A stretch of 5,554 bases of DNA from Campylobacterales bacterium (GTDB lineage Bacteria > Campylobacterota > Campylobacteria > Campylobacterales > Hydrogenimonadaceae): contig JAMONQ010000192.1 in assembly GCA_027065635.1 (NCBI GenBank), forward strand, positions 1-5,554, written 5' to 3'. The position numbers and the translations under genes were made by a program. Under the pieces are notes generated by a model. The model ran no database searches and had not been told where the DNA came from. It saw nothing but the letters and a program-made list of their open reading frames with translations. Position 1 is the first letter of the stretch; every line of letters begins with the position of its first letter. Below, in pieces: positions 1 to 5,417 of the stretch.

Positions 1-391
1 GGGCCATCCACCACCCCTTGTTGGGCCGATACTCCCAGCCGAAAGCGAAACTGGAAAAGGCGTCCATCAGCAGATATGCAGCAAGCAGCATACCGACCGC
101 CGCCACGCCCTCTACCGGGAAAAAGAGAAGCAGCAAAGCGGCTATCAGGGAGAGTACCGGCTTGAACCAGGCGCTGAACGAGCCTTTGTAACTCTTATAG
201 GTGGCATACCCCTGCACAATGGCACTGAAAAGAAAGAGCCACGCCAAAAAGTTCACCACCACCAGCGACATGAGCTGCGGGACAAATATCCCCATCAAGC
301 CGATCAGCGCCATTGCGACTCCGGCGCCGATCGTATAGTTGCTGAACTTTTTGAGTGTCTTGGGATCGAATCCTATCCTGTAGAGGATCAT
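1..391 (-). CDS. HdeD-family (DUF308) membrane protein, C-terminus cut by the window edge
   Basis: The reading frame opens at an ATG on 391-389 and stays open for 130 codons to the left edge, so the C-terminus is missing. The visible protein is very hydrophobic, with four likely membrane helices at about residues 20-38, 42-62, 76-91 and 95-115. Short basic or aromatic loops separate them, including GYATYKSYKG near 61-70. It ends in a GWEYRPNKGWW stretch, which resembles the turn between helices 4 and 5 of HdeD-like proteins. Family members have about 190 residues and six helices, so about two thirds is seen. E. coli HdeD is an inner-membrane protein linked to acid resistance at high cell density; its molecular activity is unclear. 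The start overlaps the stop of the upstream YfdX gene (ATGA), which implies translational coupling and a shared role. Family call is fairly sure; the role is inferred from family and neighbour. Confidence 0.8.
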   Translation of the reverse strand, partial: MILYRIGFDPKTLKKFSNYTIGAGVAMALIGLMGIFVPQLMSLVVVNFLAWLFLFSAIVQGYATYKSYKGSFSAWFKPVLSLIAALLLLFFPVEGVAAVGMLLAAYLLMDAFSSFAFGWEYRPNKGWWMA

Positions 392-1272
392 CTCTCACTC
401 TTTTGGCTCTCGACGGTTTTGACCGCTCTCTCTTTGAACTCTTTGAGTTTGTTCATCAGCTCCTCGAAGAGTTTTTCGGCTCTGTTTTTGCCTTTGATCT
501 CTTTTTCGACCTTCTCGATCGCATCATCGAGCATTTTGTATGTAGTGTCGCTCTCGCTTGTATAGCCGAGCGCTTCGGCGATCTTCAGCTCCGTTTTCGC
601 CTGCTCCAGATGTTTTAGCGCCTGAGCCTTGTCCTTTTTGGCGATTTCGGAGGCCGCCGAGATCAGCGCTTCCGCTTTCAATAGAGGCAAGGGGATGACC
701 ACTTCGCTCTGCACCATAGTGGAGAGTGCCATCTCCAAAACCTCTTTCGCTTCGGCGGTTTTGCCGCTGTTTAGATATTTGGCGGCGAGCTTCAGGGCCT
801 GCGGATACGAAACCAGCGGAAGACTTACGGTTACAATGTCAATTTCGCTCTGAAGAGTATTCAAAAGTCTTCTGGCTTCCTGTACCTTTCCGTCATCGAG
901 TAGCTCTTTCACCGCTTTCAAAGCAGCCTTGACACTCTTTAGATCCGCCTTGAACTCGGTAGCGGTAATGGTCGAATCTATCGGTAAAAGGGCAGGAGCG
1001 TTGGGATGCGCCAATACCACCTCGAGCTTCCCGATAGCCTTCTCGAGATCCTTTTTGGCCGCTTTTGTATCTCCCTTTTCTATATCAAGCAGCACCTTCT
1101 GCGTCAAAAAGACCGCATCTACAGCCTCTTTGACCACCTCGACCTTCTGTTCCTGGGCCGCACTTTTTGCACTCTTGACCGCACCGGCACTAACCTCTGC
1201 GGAACTCTTCGCAAAAGCCGGCGAACCGAGCAGCATCGCTGCGGCGGCAACTGACAGAATCACTCTTTTCAT
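388..1272 (-). CDS. YfdX-family secreted helical protein
   Basis: This 294-residue protein starts with a clear Sec signal peptide: MKR, a hydrophobic stretch, then cleavage after the AFA at 19-21, so it should be periplasmic. The rest is almost all alpha-helical, Ala/Lys/Glu-rich and lacks Cys after the signal. Residues about 45-215 carry the YfdX pattern: a helix with DAVFLTQKVLLDIEKGDTKAA, a LLPID motif near 95-99, QEARRLLNTLQSEI near 131-144, SLPLVSYPQALKLAAKYL near 150-167, and VVIPLPLLKAEALISAA near 191-207. E. coli YfdX is about 210 residues; the extra part here is mainly a charged C-terminal helix (about 240-294). YfdX is induced by the EvgA acid-resistance system in E. coli, and its biochemical function is not settled. 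A good Shine-Dalgarno (AAGGAGTT, 1278-1285) precedes the ATG. The gene has its own candidate promoter and is coupled to the HdeD-like gene downstream. Confidence 0.88.
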   Translation of the reverse strand: MKRVILSVAAAAMLLGSPAFAKSSAEVSAGAVKSAKSAAQEQKVEVVKEAVDAVFLTQKVLLDIEKGDTKAAKKDLEKAIGKLEVVLAHPNAPALLPIDSTITATEFKADLKSVKAALKAVKELLDDGKVQEARRLLNTLQSEIDIVTVSLPLVSYPQALKLAAKYLNSGKTAEAKEVLEMALSTMVQSEVVIPLPLLKAEALISAASEIAKKDKAQALKHLEQAKTELKIAEALGYTSESDTTYKMLDDAIEKVEKEIKGKNRAEKLFEELMNKLKEFKERAVKTVESQKSER

Positions 1273-1277
1273 ATCAC

Positions 1278-1285
1278 AACTCCTT
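1278..1285 (-). promoter_or_regulatory. Ribosome binding site of the YfdX gene
   Basis: On the minus strand AAGGAGTT lies five bases upstream of the ATG at 1272-1270. It is a strong Shine-Dalgarno and fixes the start that gives the intact signal peptide. Confidence 0.75.
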
Positions 1286-1348
1286 CTTCGTTTTTCGACT
1301 GTTTGACCCGCTTTTGGGGCAACTAAGTTATTCGATTGAAGAAATTTT

Positions 1349-1376
1349 AGTATATATGACTAAAGGTGTTCTGCAA
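1349..1376 (-). promoter_or_regulatory. Candidate sigma70 promoter for the yfdX-hdeD unit
   Basis: In the 105-base gap between the CorA-like gene and the YfdX gene, the minus strand reads TTGCAG (1376-1371), a 16-base spacer, then TATACT (1354-1349). These resemble -35 and -10 boxes. Transcription would start near 1342 and leave a leader of about 70 bases. The -35 box lies right after the stop of the preceding gene. No stem followed by a T-run is visible in the gap, so read-through from the upstream operon remains possible. Based on motif matching by eye only. Confidence 0.5.
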
Positions 1377-1377
1377 C

Positions 1378-2199
1378 CTAAGTATCACTCCTGCCGCCGC
1401 CATACCTCTTGAAACCCTTCTTTCTCAGAAGAAGGAAAGGAATCAAAAAGAGTGCCTCGAGCAAAAGAGTAATGACCACCGCCTTGATCGTTCCATCCGG
1501 ATCGTCTGTCAGCGGCAATCCTCCCGTATTCATTCCAAAAAAGCCGGTCACCAGAGTCATGGGAAGAAATATTGCCGAAATGACGGTGAGCAGATACATG
1601 TTTTTGTTGATTCTCTCGTCGACCTTCGCCCGATAGAAATCATAGAGGTTGTCAAGCTTCTGCAGAGCGGAATATGAAAGATCCTTGATCCTGTTCATGT
1701 GTTCGAGAAGATCGGCATAGTCGAGATCGTCGAGATCCTCTCTTCTTTTGAAATGGCCTATGAAAAGCTCCATCGCCAAGACCGCGTGAAACATCAGGCG
1801 GTGGACCAAAGAGACACCCTTTTTGTGCTCCAGCCATACCTGCATGAATTCGGAGCCCACTCCCTCGTCGTAAAGATGCTCCTCCAGCGCCTCTATATCG
1901 TAATGTACCTGCTGTATATATTTAAGAAGCCTCGAAACTCTGCCGTGCAAAAAGCGGTGCAGATCCGAAAGAGTCCCTATCTCTTTGAATCTTTCACTCC
2001 TGTGATCGTACATATAGCACCGCTCACCCTCTATCAGAAACGAGTACGAAACTATATTCCGATCGCCTTCAAGGGAGGGGATCCTTATGATCAATACGGA
2101 TACTTCACCCTCCGTTTCAAAGCGTGACGGGTGGGACTCGCTCTTTATATCCTCCAAAAACCTTTCATCTACTCTTATATCTTCGTTTTCAATACTCAC
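1378..2199 (-). CDS. CorA/ZntB-family divalent metal ion transporter
   Basis: This 273-residue protein has the 2-TM-GxN layout. It has a soluble N-terminal part, a long charged helical region from about 78 to 200 (the stalk helix), then a first membrane helix at about 201-221 running straight into the GMN signature at 222-224. A short acidic loop (TDDPDG) follows, then a second membrane helix at about 237-258 and a basic tail (RKKGFKRYGGGR). CorA proteins form pentameric inner-membrane channels for Mg2+, Co2+ or Ni2+; ZntB relatives carry Zn2+. The loop here is GMNTGGLP, sharing GMN with CorA and the GG-hydrophobic-P spacing with ZntB, so the ion cannot be assigned. It is shorter than typical CorA (about 315 residues), mostly in the N-terminal domain. 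The start is GTG, 11 bases inside the end of the Crp-like gene and preceded by GGAGAAGG at 2206-2213, so it should be translated as the last gene of the flavoprotein operon. Confidence 0.87.
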   Translation of the reverse strand: MSIENEDIRVDERFLEDIKSESHPSRFETEGEVSVLIIRIPSLEGDRNIVSYSFLIEGERCYMYDHRSERFKEIGTLSDLHRFLHGRVSRLLKYIQQVHYDIEALEEHLYDEGVGSEFMQVWLEHKKGVSLVHRLMFHAVLAMELFIGHFKRREDLDDLDYADLLEHMNRIKDLSYSALQKLDNLYDFYRAKVDERINKNMYLLTVISAIFLPMTLVTGFFGMNTGGLPLTDDPDGTIKAVVITLLLEALFLIPFLLLRKKGFKRYGGGRSDT

Positions 2200-2866
2200 T
2201 CTCTACCTTCTCCAGCAGCTTTTTTACATTGTTCACAGCCAGCTTTTTTCTCTCGATGTTCAATATCCCCTCTTTTTTTAGCTGCTGAAGGTGACGATTG
2301 ACTACATGCCTTACCGTACCGATCATCGAAGCGATCTCTTCGTGGGGGAGATTATGGAGCAGCCCGAGGTGTTTTGACGGAGAGCCGAGATCGATATTTT
2401 TCAAAAGAAGCTTCATGAGTCTTGTCGAAGTGTCGTATAGCGACAGGTCGCTCGCCAACTCTTCCACCTGCCTCATCTGGCGGGCCATATAGGGGAAAAA
2501 GGCGCGATTGAAAGCGGGGTAGCGATCTATCCACTCCCTCACCTTTTCAATCGGCAGCTGCAGCGCTTTCGTATCGTCGATCGCTTCGGTCATCACTTCG
2601 TGTCTATGGCCGTCGAGCACCGTAAGCACATCGAACATATCGCGCGGACCGAGCAGATAGAGGGTCTGTTCCCTGTTGTTGTCGGGATTGTATCGATATA
2701 CCTTTATCCGTCCTTCGAGCAGTATATAGAAGTGCTTCATGGTATCGTCCGGATCCATGGCCGGCGCACCTTTTCCATACTCTACGATCCTTCCCAGGCT
2801 GTTTATCTCCTCGATGAGCCCCTCGTCTATCCCGTCGAAAGGCTCCAGCTTTTTAAGATGCAGCAT
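2189..2866 (-). CDS. Crp/Fnr-family transcriptional regulator
   Basis: From the ATG at 2866 the product has 225 residues. Residues about 5-115 form the cyclic-nucleotide-binding-like beta-roll (HFYILLEGRIKVYRYN near 45-60, then a loop with DMFDVLTVLDG). A dimerisation helix spans about 118-140, and a winged helix-turn-helix about 173-205 (LPHEEIASMIG, then the recognition helix TVRHVVNRHLQQL). There are no cysteines, so it cannot hold an FNR-type [4Fe-4S] cluster. The loop that binds cAMP phosphate in CRP (Gly-Glu ... Arg-Ser/Thr-Ala) is not preserved: F-D and H-E-V-M-T-E-A stand there. The effector is therefore unknown, possibly a gas, haem or another ligand. The ATG overlaps the stop of the iron-sulfur gene by one base (TGATG). 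A TTG one codon further upstream is a possible but less likely start. Sitting inside the respiratory operon, it may control that operon or its electron-acceptor choice; this is inference. Confidence 0.88.
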   Translation of the reverse strand: MLHLKKLEPFDGIDEGLIEEINSLGRIVEYGKGAPAMDPDDTMKHFYILLEGRIKVYRYNPDNNREQTLYLLGPRDMFDVLTVLDGHRHEVMTEAIDDTKALQLPIEKVREWIDRYPAFNRAFFPYMARQMRQVEELASDLSLYDTSTRLMKLLLKNIDLGSPSKHLGLLHNLPHEEIASMIGTVRHVVNRHLQQLKKEGILNIERKKLAVNNVKKLLEKVESEY

Positions 2867-3576
2867 CAAAAATCCAGTCCGAAGCTGCCGAAATTACCCA
2901 TATTCGGGTCGCTATGGCCCATCTGTGTACTCCTGGCGCGCAGCATCAAAATGTCGTTTTTGGGGTCGATTCCCTGCGGACAGACCATCGTGCACTCTCC
3001 GCATAGCGTACAGTCCCAGACTCCATCTTTTTGTATCGTGTCGATCTTGGTTTTCGAGTCGCCCTCCCTCGGATCCGCAACGTAGCGCCATACTCTGGTA
3101 AGAGCGAACGGTCCCAAAAAGGCCGGATTGACCTCGAGTACCGGGCAGGCGCTATAGCACGAGTGGCAGAGTATGCAGTCGCTCTGTCTCTCCGTCCGTT
3201 TCTCGTCGTCTGGAGTCACTACCGCTTCTTGATCGAAACGCTCCAGCCATCCGGATGCACGCTCTATGGTCCTGAAAGACTCTTTTTCATCGACGACGAG
3301 ATCTTTTATGAGGGGGGCGAATCTTCTGGGTTCTATCAGATCTCCGTCTTTCGGCTTGTAGGCACAAGCGAGCACCTCTTTTCCGTTCACTCTCACCGCA
3401 CAGCTGCCGCAGACACTGCTTCGGCAACCGGATCGGAACGTGAGAGTGGGATCTTTCCGGCACTTGATTTCAGTGAGCGACTCCAGCAGGGTAGCCCCCT
3501 CCTTCACCTCCCACTCCTGCTCGAGACTCTGCGGCTCTCTTGCGGCGTGGAAGCGCTTGATCCTTATCTTTATCAT
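2866..3576 (-). CDS. Succinate dehydrogenase/fumarate reductase iron-sulfur subunit
   Basis: This 236-residue protein passes electrons between the flavoprotein and a quinone or other partner through three Fe-S clusters. The N-terminal ferredoxin-like domain carries the [2Fe-2S] ligands C51, C56, C59 and C71 (GCRSSVCGSC, then LAC). The C-terminal domain has C134-C137-C140-C144 followed by Pro, a [4Fe-4S] motif. A second full set follows, C189-C192-C195-C199 then PQGIDP. In E. coli SdhB and FrdB this third site holds [3Fe-4S] because Ile or Val occupies the position of C192, so a second [4Fe-4S] is predicted here. That change is known in non-classical (type E / thiol:fumarate reductase-like) enzymes. 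Start is ATG, overlapping the microprotein stop (ATGA), with AAGGGGAG six bases upstream. Length matches the family. Direction (succinate oxidation or fumarate reduction) cannot be read from sequence. Confidence 0.93.
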   Translation of the reverse strand: MIKIRIKRFHAAREPQSLEQEWEVKEGATLLESLTEIKCRKDPTLTFRSGCRSSVCGSCAVRVNGKEVLACAYKPKDGDLIEPRRFAPLIKDLVVDEKESFRTIERASGWLERFDQEAVVTPDDEKRTERQSDCILCHSCYSACPVLEVNPAFLGPFALTRVWRYVADPREGDSKTKIDTIQKDGVWDCTLCGECTMVCPQGIDPKNDILMLRARSTQMGHSDPNMGNFGSFGLDF

Positions 3577-3728
3577 TCTCTACTCCCCTTATCCTCTTCC
3601 TCTTCCGGACTGACGGACTCTTCGAGCTCCTTCTTGACCGACTCTATAAGCTCTTCGGTCTCCTTTAGCTTCTTTTGGGCCTCTTCGAGCTCCTTCTCGA
3701 GCCTCTCTCTGGTTATCTCTTCGCTCAC
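3573..3728 (-). CDS. 51-residue charged coiled-coil microprotein between the two catalytic subunits
   Basis: I do not recognise a family. From a GTG at 3728 the product has 51 residues and is rich in Glu and Lys, with no Cys, no Trp and no membrane segment. Hydrophobic or small residues at 10, 14, 17, 21, 24, 28, 31 and 35 follow a regular 4-3 spacing, as in a coiled coil of about four heptads. The tail is acidic and disordered-looking (SPEEEEDKGSRE). The GTG overlaps the flavoprotein stop (GTGA), and a perfect GGAGG lies six bases upstream at 3735-3739; its own stop overlaps the iron-sulfur gene start (ATGA). This exact fit at both ends argues for a real, translated gene. The frame is open further up to an ATG at 3773 (66 residues), but that start lacks a comparable ribosome site and intrudes on the flavoprotein gene. 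A role in assembly or docking of the enzyme is a guess from position. Confidence 0.75.
   Translation of the reverse strand: MSEEITRERLEKELEEAQKKLKETEELIESVKKELEESVSPEEEEDKGSRE
3583..3590 (-). promoter_or_regulatory. Ribosome binding site of the iron-sulfur subunit gene
   Basis: AAGGGGAG on the minus strand ends six bases before the ATG at 3576-3574. It lies inside the last codons of the microprotein gene, so translation of the two is likely coupled. Confidence 0.7.
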
Positions 3729-5338
3729 TCCATCCCTCCAAACTCGTTGCAAAGCACTCCATCCTCTTTCCATGACAAAGAGTGCACTCCATAAAACTTC
3801 TCATCATTCTCTTGCGCGAAATCGGCACGTCTATGAGCTCCTCTGGATTCGTTTCTGCCTATAGCCCCCACAAGAATCGTCTCCGCAAGCTCGAGCATAT
3901 TTCCAAACTCGATGAACTCCGTCAAATTGGTATTGAACTCCCTGCTCTTGTCGACTATTCCCATAAACGGAAGCTCTTTTTGCATCTGTCTGACTGCCGC
4001 CAGTACACCTTTCAACCCCATCTCGCTGCGAAGTATACCGACGTTTCTGTAAAATATTTTGCCGAGAAAGTCGCGCTTTTCGTAAAAGTCGATCTGATTG
4101 GTGAAGCCGGCTACTGCTGATACGAAAGCGCGATCCCTTTCATACTGCACCGAGGAAGCCGTAACTCTATCGCCGTTTTGCCCGGCGAATGCGGCGGCAC
4201 TCTCTCCCGCTTCACGCCCGAACACCACTGTCTCGAGAAGAGAGTTGCCGCCAAGCCTGTTGGCGCCGTGTATATATGCGTTGGCGCACTCTCCGGCGGC
4301 AAAAAGTCCCTCCACTTTCGTCATGTGGCGATCATCCACCTCGATACCGCCCATCGTATAATGGGCCACAGGCTTGATCGGCAAGAGATCGCGTACCGGA
4401 TCGACCCCTTCGTAGAGGATCGCGAGCTTCCTCTCCTGAGGCAGGTGCTCTTCGATAAACCTCTCTCCAAGATGGCGGATATCGAGATATACCTCTTCTT
4501 CTTTTTCGAGCTGCTCCCAGATAGCAGCAGCCACCTCGTCTCTGGGCTTCAGCTCGTCGACGAAACGCTCCCCTCTCGAGTCGAGAAGATAGCCGCCCGC
4601 ACCTCTGGCGCTCTCGCTGATCAATACACCGCTCCCCTTGAGTGCGGTGGGATGAAACTGTATAAACTCCATATCGCTCAGTACGGCTCCGGCTCTCATG
4701 GCCGCCGCCACCCCGTCTCCTGTAGAGGCAGAAGAGTTCGTAGTGAAACCGCGGTAGATTCCGCCGTAACCGCCGCTGGCTACGACTACGCTTTTGGCGC
4801 CTATAGCCTTCACTTCGCCGCTTCCAAGCTCTATCGCCGTCACGCCCAGCACCCGTCCATCTTCGACTATATAGTTGAGCATGAAATATTCGTCGTAAAA
4901 TGTGATGCCGCGGCCCAAAGATGCGTCATAGAGAGTATGGAGCATCTTAAGTCCCGTATAGTCCTGAGCGTAGCAGGCTCTCTTGGCGCTCGCCCCGCCG
5001 AGTCTTCTTTGCGCCACCTTGCCGCCCTCTATCCGGCTAAAAGGGGTCCCCAGTCTCTCGAGCCACGCGATCGCATCGGGTCCATTTTCGCAAAGTCTGC
5101 GTATCCGCTCTTCGCTGCCGAGACCGTGGGAGGATTTGAGAGTGTCGGCTATATGCGCCTCGATGCTATCTTCTTCTGCATTGCCGAGTGCCGCGTTGAT
5201 ACCTCCTTGCGCCATGGATGTCTGGGAACGCGTCGGGTAGGTTTTACCCAGTACGGCAACCTTGGCGCCCGCCTCCCTTGCCGCAAGAGCGGCGCAAAGG
5301 CCGGCCCCGCCCCCGCCTATTATCAAAACATCAACCAT
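3725..5338 (-). CDS. Succinate dehydrogenase/fumarate reductase flavoprotein subunit
   Basis: This 537-residue FAD enzyme interconverts succinate and fumarate. The N-terminus has the dinucleotide fold GGGGAG (8-13). Catalytic residues known from E. coli FrdA are all present: H229 in FHPTAL, the S-E pair in SESARGAGG (241-249), R266 (proton shuttle, PRDEVA), H326 in HYTMGG, and R361 in HGANRLGGNSLLE. The C-terminal RNESRGAH (495-502) is also typical. The position of the His that covalently binds FAD in SdhA/FrdA (R-S-H-T) is Q39 (R-S-Q-T), so FAD is predicted to be non-covalent, as in L-aspartate oxidase. It is shorter than most SdhA (about 580-660). L-aspartate oxidase was considered; the GECAN...HGANRLGGNSLLE motif and the adjacent iron-sulfur gene favour SDH/FRD. 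ATG start has AAGGTGG eight bases upstream. First gene of the operon. Confidence 0.92.
   Translation of the reverse strand: MVDVLIIGGGGAGLCAALAAREAGAKVAVLGKTYPTRSQTSMAQGGINAALGNAEEDSIEAHIADTLKSSHGLGSEERIRRLCENGPDAIAWLERLGTPFSRIEGGKVAQRRLGGASAKRACYAQDYTGLKMLHTLYDASLGRGITFYDEYFMLNYIVEDGRVLGVTAIELGSGEVKAIGAKSVVVASGGYGGIYRGFTTNSSASTGDGVAAAMRAGAVLSDMEFIQFHPTALKGSGVLISESARGAGGYLLDSRGERFVDELKPRDEVAAAIWEQLEKEEEVYLDIRHLGERFIEEHLPQERKLAILYEGVDPVRDLLPIKPVAHYTMGGIEVDDRHMTKVEGLFAAGECANAYIHGANRLGGNSLLETVVFGREAGESAAAFAGQNGDRVTASSVQYERDRAFVSAVAGFTNQIDFYEKRDFLGKIFYRNVGILRSEMGLKGVLAAVRQMQKELPFMGIVDKSREFNTNLTEFIEFGNMLELAETILVGAIGRNESRGAHRRADFAQENDEKFYGVHSLSWKEDGVLCNEFGGME
3735..3739 (-). promoter_or_regulatory. 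Shine-Dalgarno that fixes the microprotein GTG start
   Basis: GGAGG on the minus strand sits six bases before the GTG at 3728-3726, within the last codons of the flavoprotein gene. It is the main evidence that the microprotein starts at this GTG rather than at the upstream ATG at 3773. Confidence 0.7.
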
Positions 5339-5367
5339 TTGCGATCCACCTTTTTCGATTTAGGCCA

Positions 5368-5376
5368 ATTATAGCA
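5368..5376 (-). promoter_or_regulatory. Extended -10 promoter of the flavoprotein operon
   Basis: The minus strand reads TGCTATAAT (5376-5368), a perfect TATAAT hexamer (5373-5368) with the TGn extension. The 17-base-upstream position reads TATAGT, a poor -35, which is usual for extended -10 promoters and for Campylobacterota, where -35 boxes are weak. Transcription would start near 5361, about 23 bases before the flavoprotein ATG. Confidence 0.65.
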
Positions 5377-5384
5377 AGCCTCTA

Positions 5385-5393
5385 TGCTATACT
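5385..5393 (+). promoter_or_regulatory. Extended -10 promoter of the lipoprotein gene
   Basis: TGCTATACT on the plus strand matches an extended -10 (TGnTATAAT with one change). No good -35 is visible 17 bases upstream. Transcription would begin near 5400, leaving a short leader of under 20 bases before the ATG at 5418. Confidence 0.55.
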
Positions 5394-5417
5394 ATATAAA
5401 AAAACGGATAAAGATGC

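Larger units (their letters stand above)
5368..5393. repeat. Inverted repeat shared by the two divergent promoters
   Basis: TATAGCA (5370-5376) and TGCTATA (5385-5391) are perfect inverted arms separated by eight bases. Extending to nine bases per arm (5368-5376 and 5385-5393) adds one mismatch. Each arm is also the extended -10 element of one promoter, so the symmetry may only reflect two similar promoters back to back. The 22-base dyad length also suits a dimeric regulator. Confidence 0.55.

Noticed and set aside
195..398. A 67-codon minus-strand frame near the left edge
   Set aside because: The frame beginning at 391 gives a coherent multi-helix HdeD-like protein over the same bases, whereas this one gives an Arg/Asp/His-rich sequence without pattern.
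1273..1377. Rho-independent terminator after the CorA-like gene
   Set aside because: No stable stem followed by a T-run is present on the minus strand in this gap.
3573..3773. A longer 66-residue form of the microprotein from the ATG at 3773
   Set aside because: The GTG at 3728 has a perfect Shine-Dalgarno at ideal spacing and a GTGA junction, while the upstream ATG has neither and overlaps 49 bases of the flavoprotein gene.
3031..3864. A 277-codon open frame on the plus strand opposite the iron-sulfur gene, microprotein and flavoprotein end
   Set aside because: It is antisense to well-supported genes. Its Ser/Leu runs are the complement of the Glu/Lys codons of the coiled-coil microprotein.
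3725..5338. L-aspartate oxidase (NadB) as the identity of the flavoprotein
   Set aside because: The length and the non-His FAD loop would fit, but the HGANRLGGNSLLE and HYTMGG motifs and the linked Fe-S subunit gene point to SDH/FRD.
4178..5374. A 398-codon open frame on the plus strand opposite the flavoprotein gene
   Set aside because: It lies antisense to a gene with unmistakable SDH/FRD motifs, shows no family pattern, and is rich in His, Arg and Ser as expected of a mirror frame.
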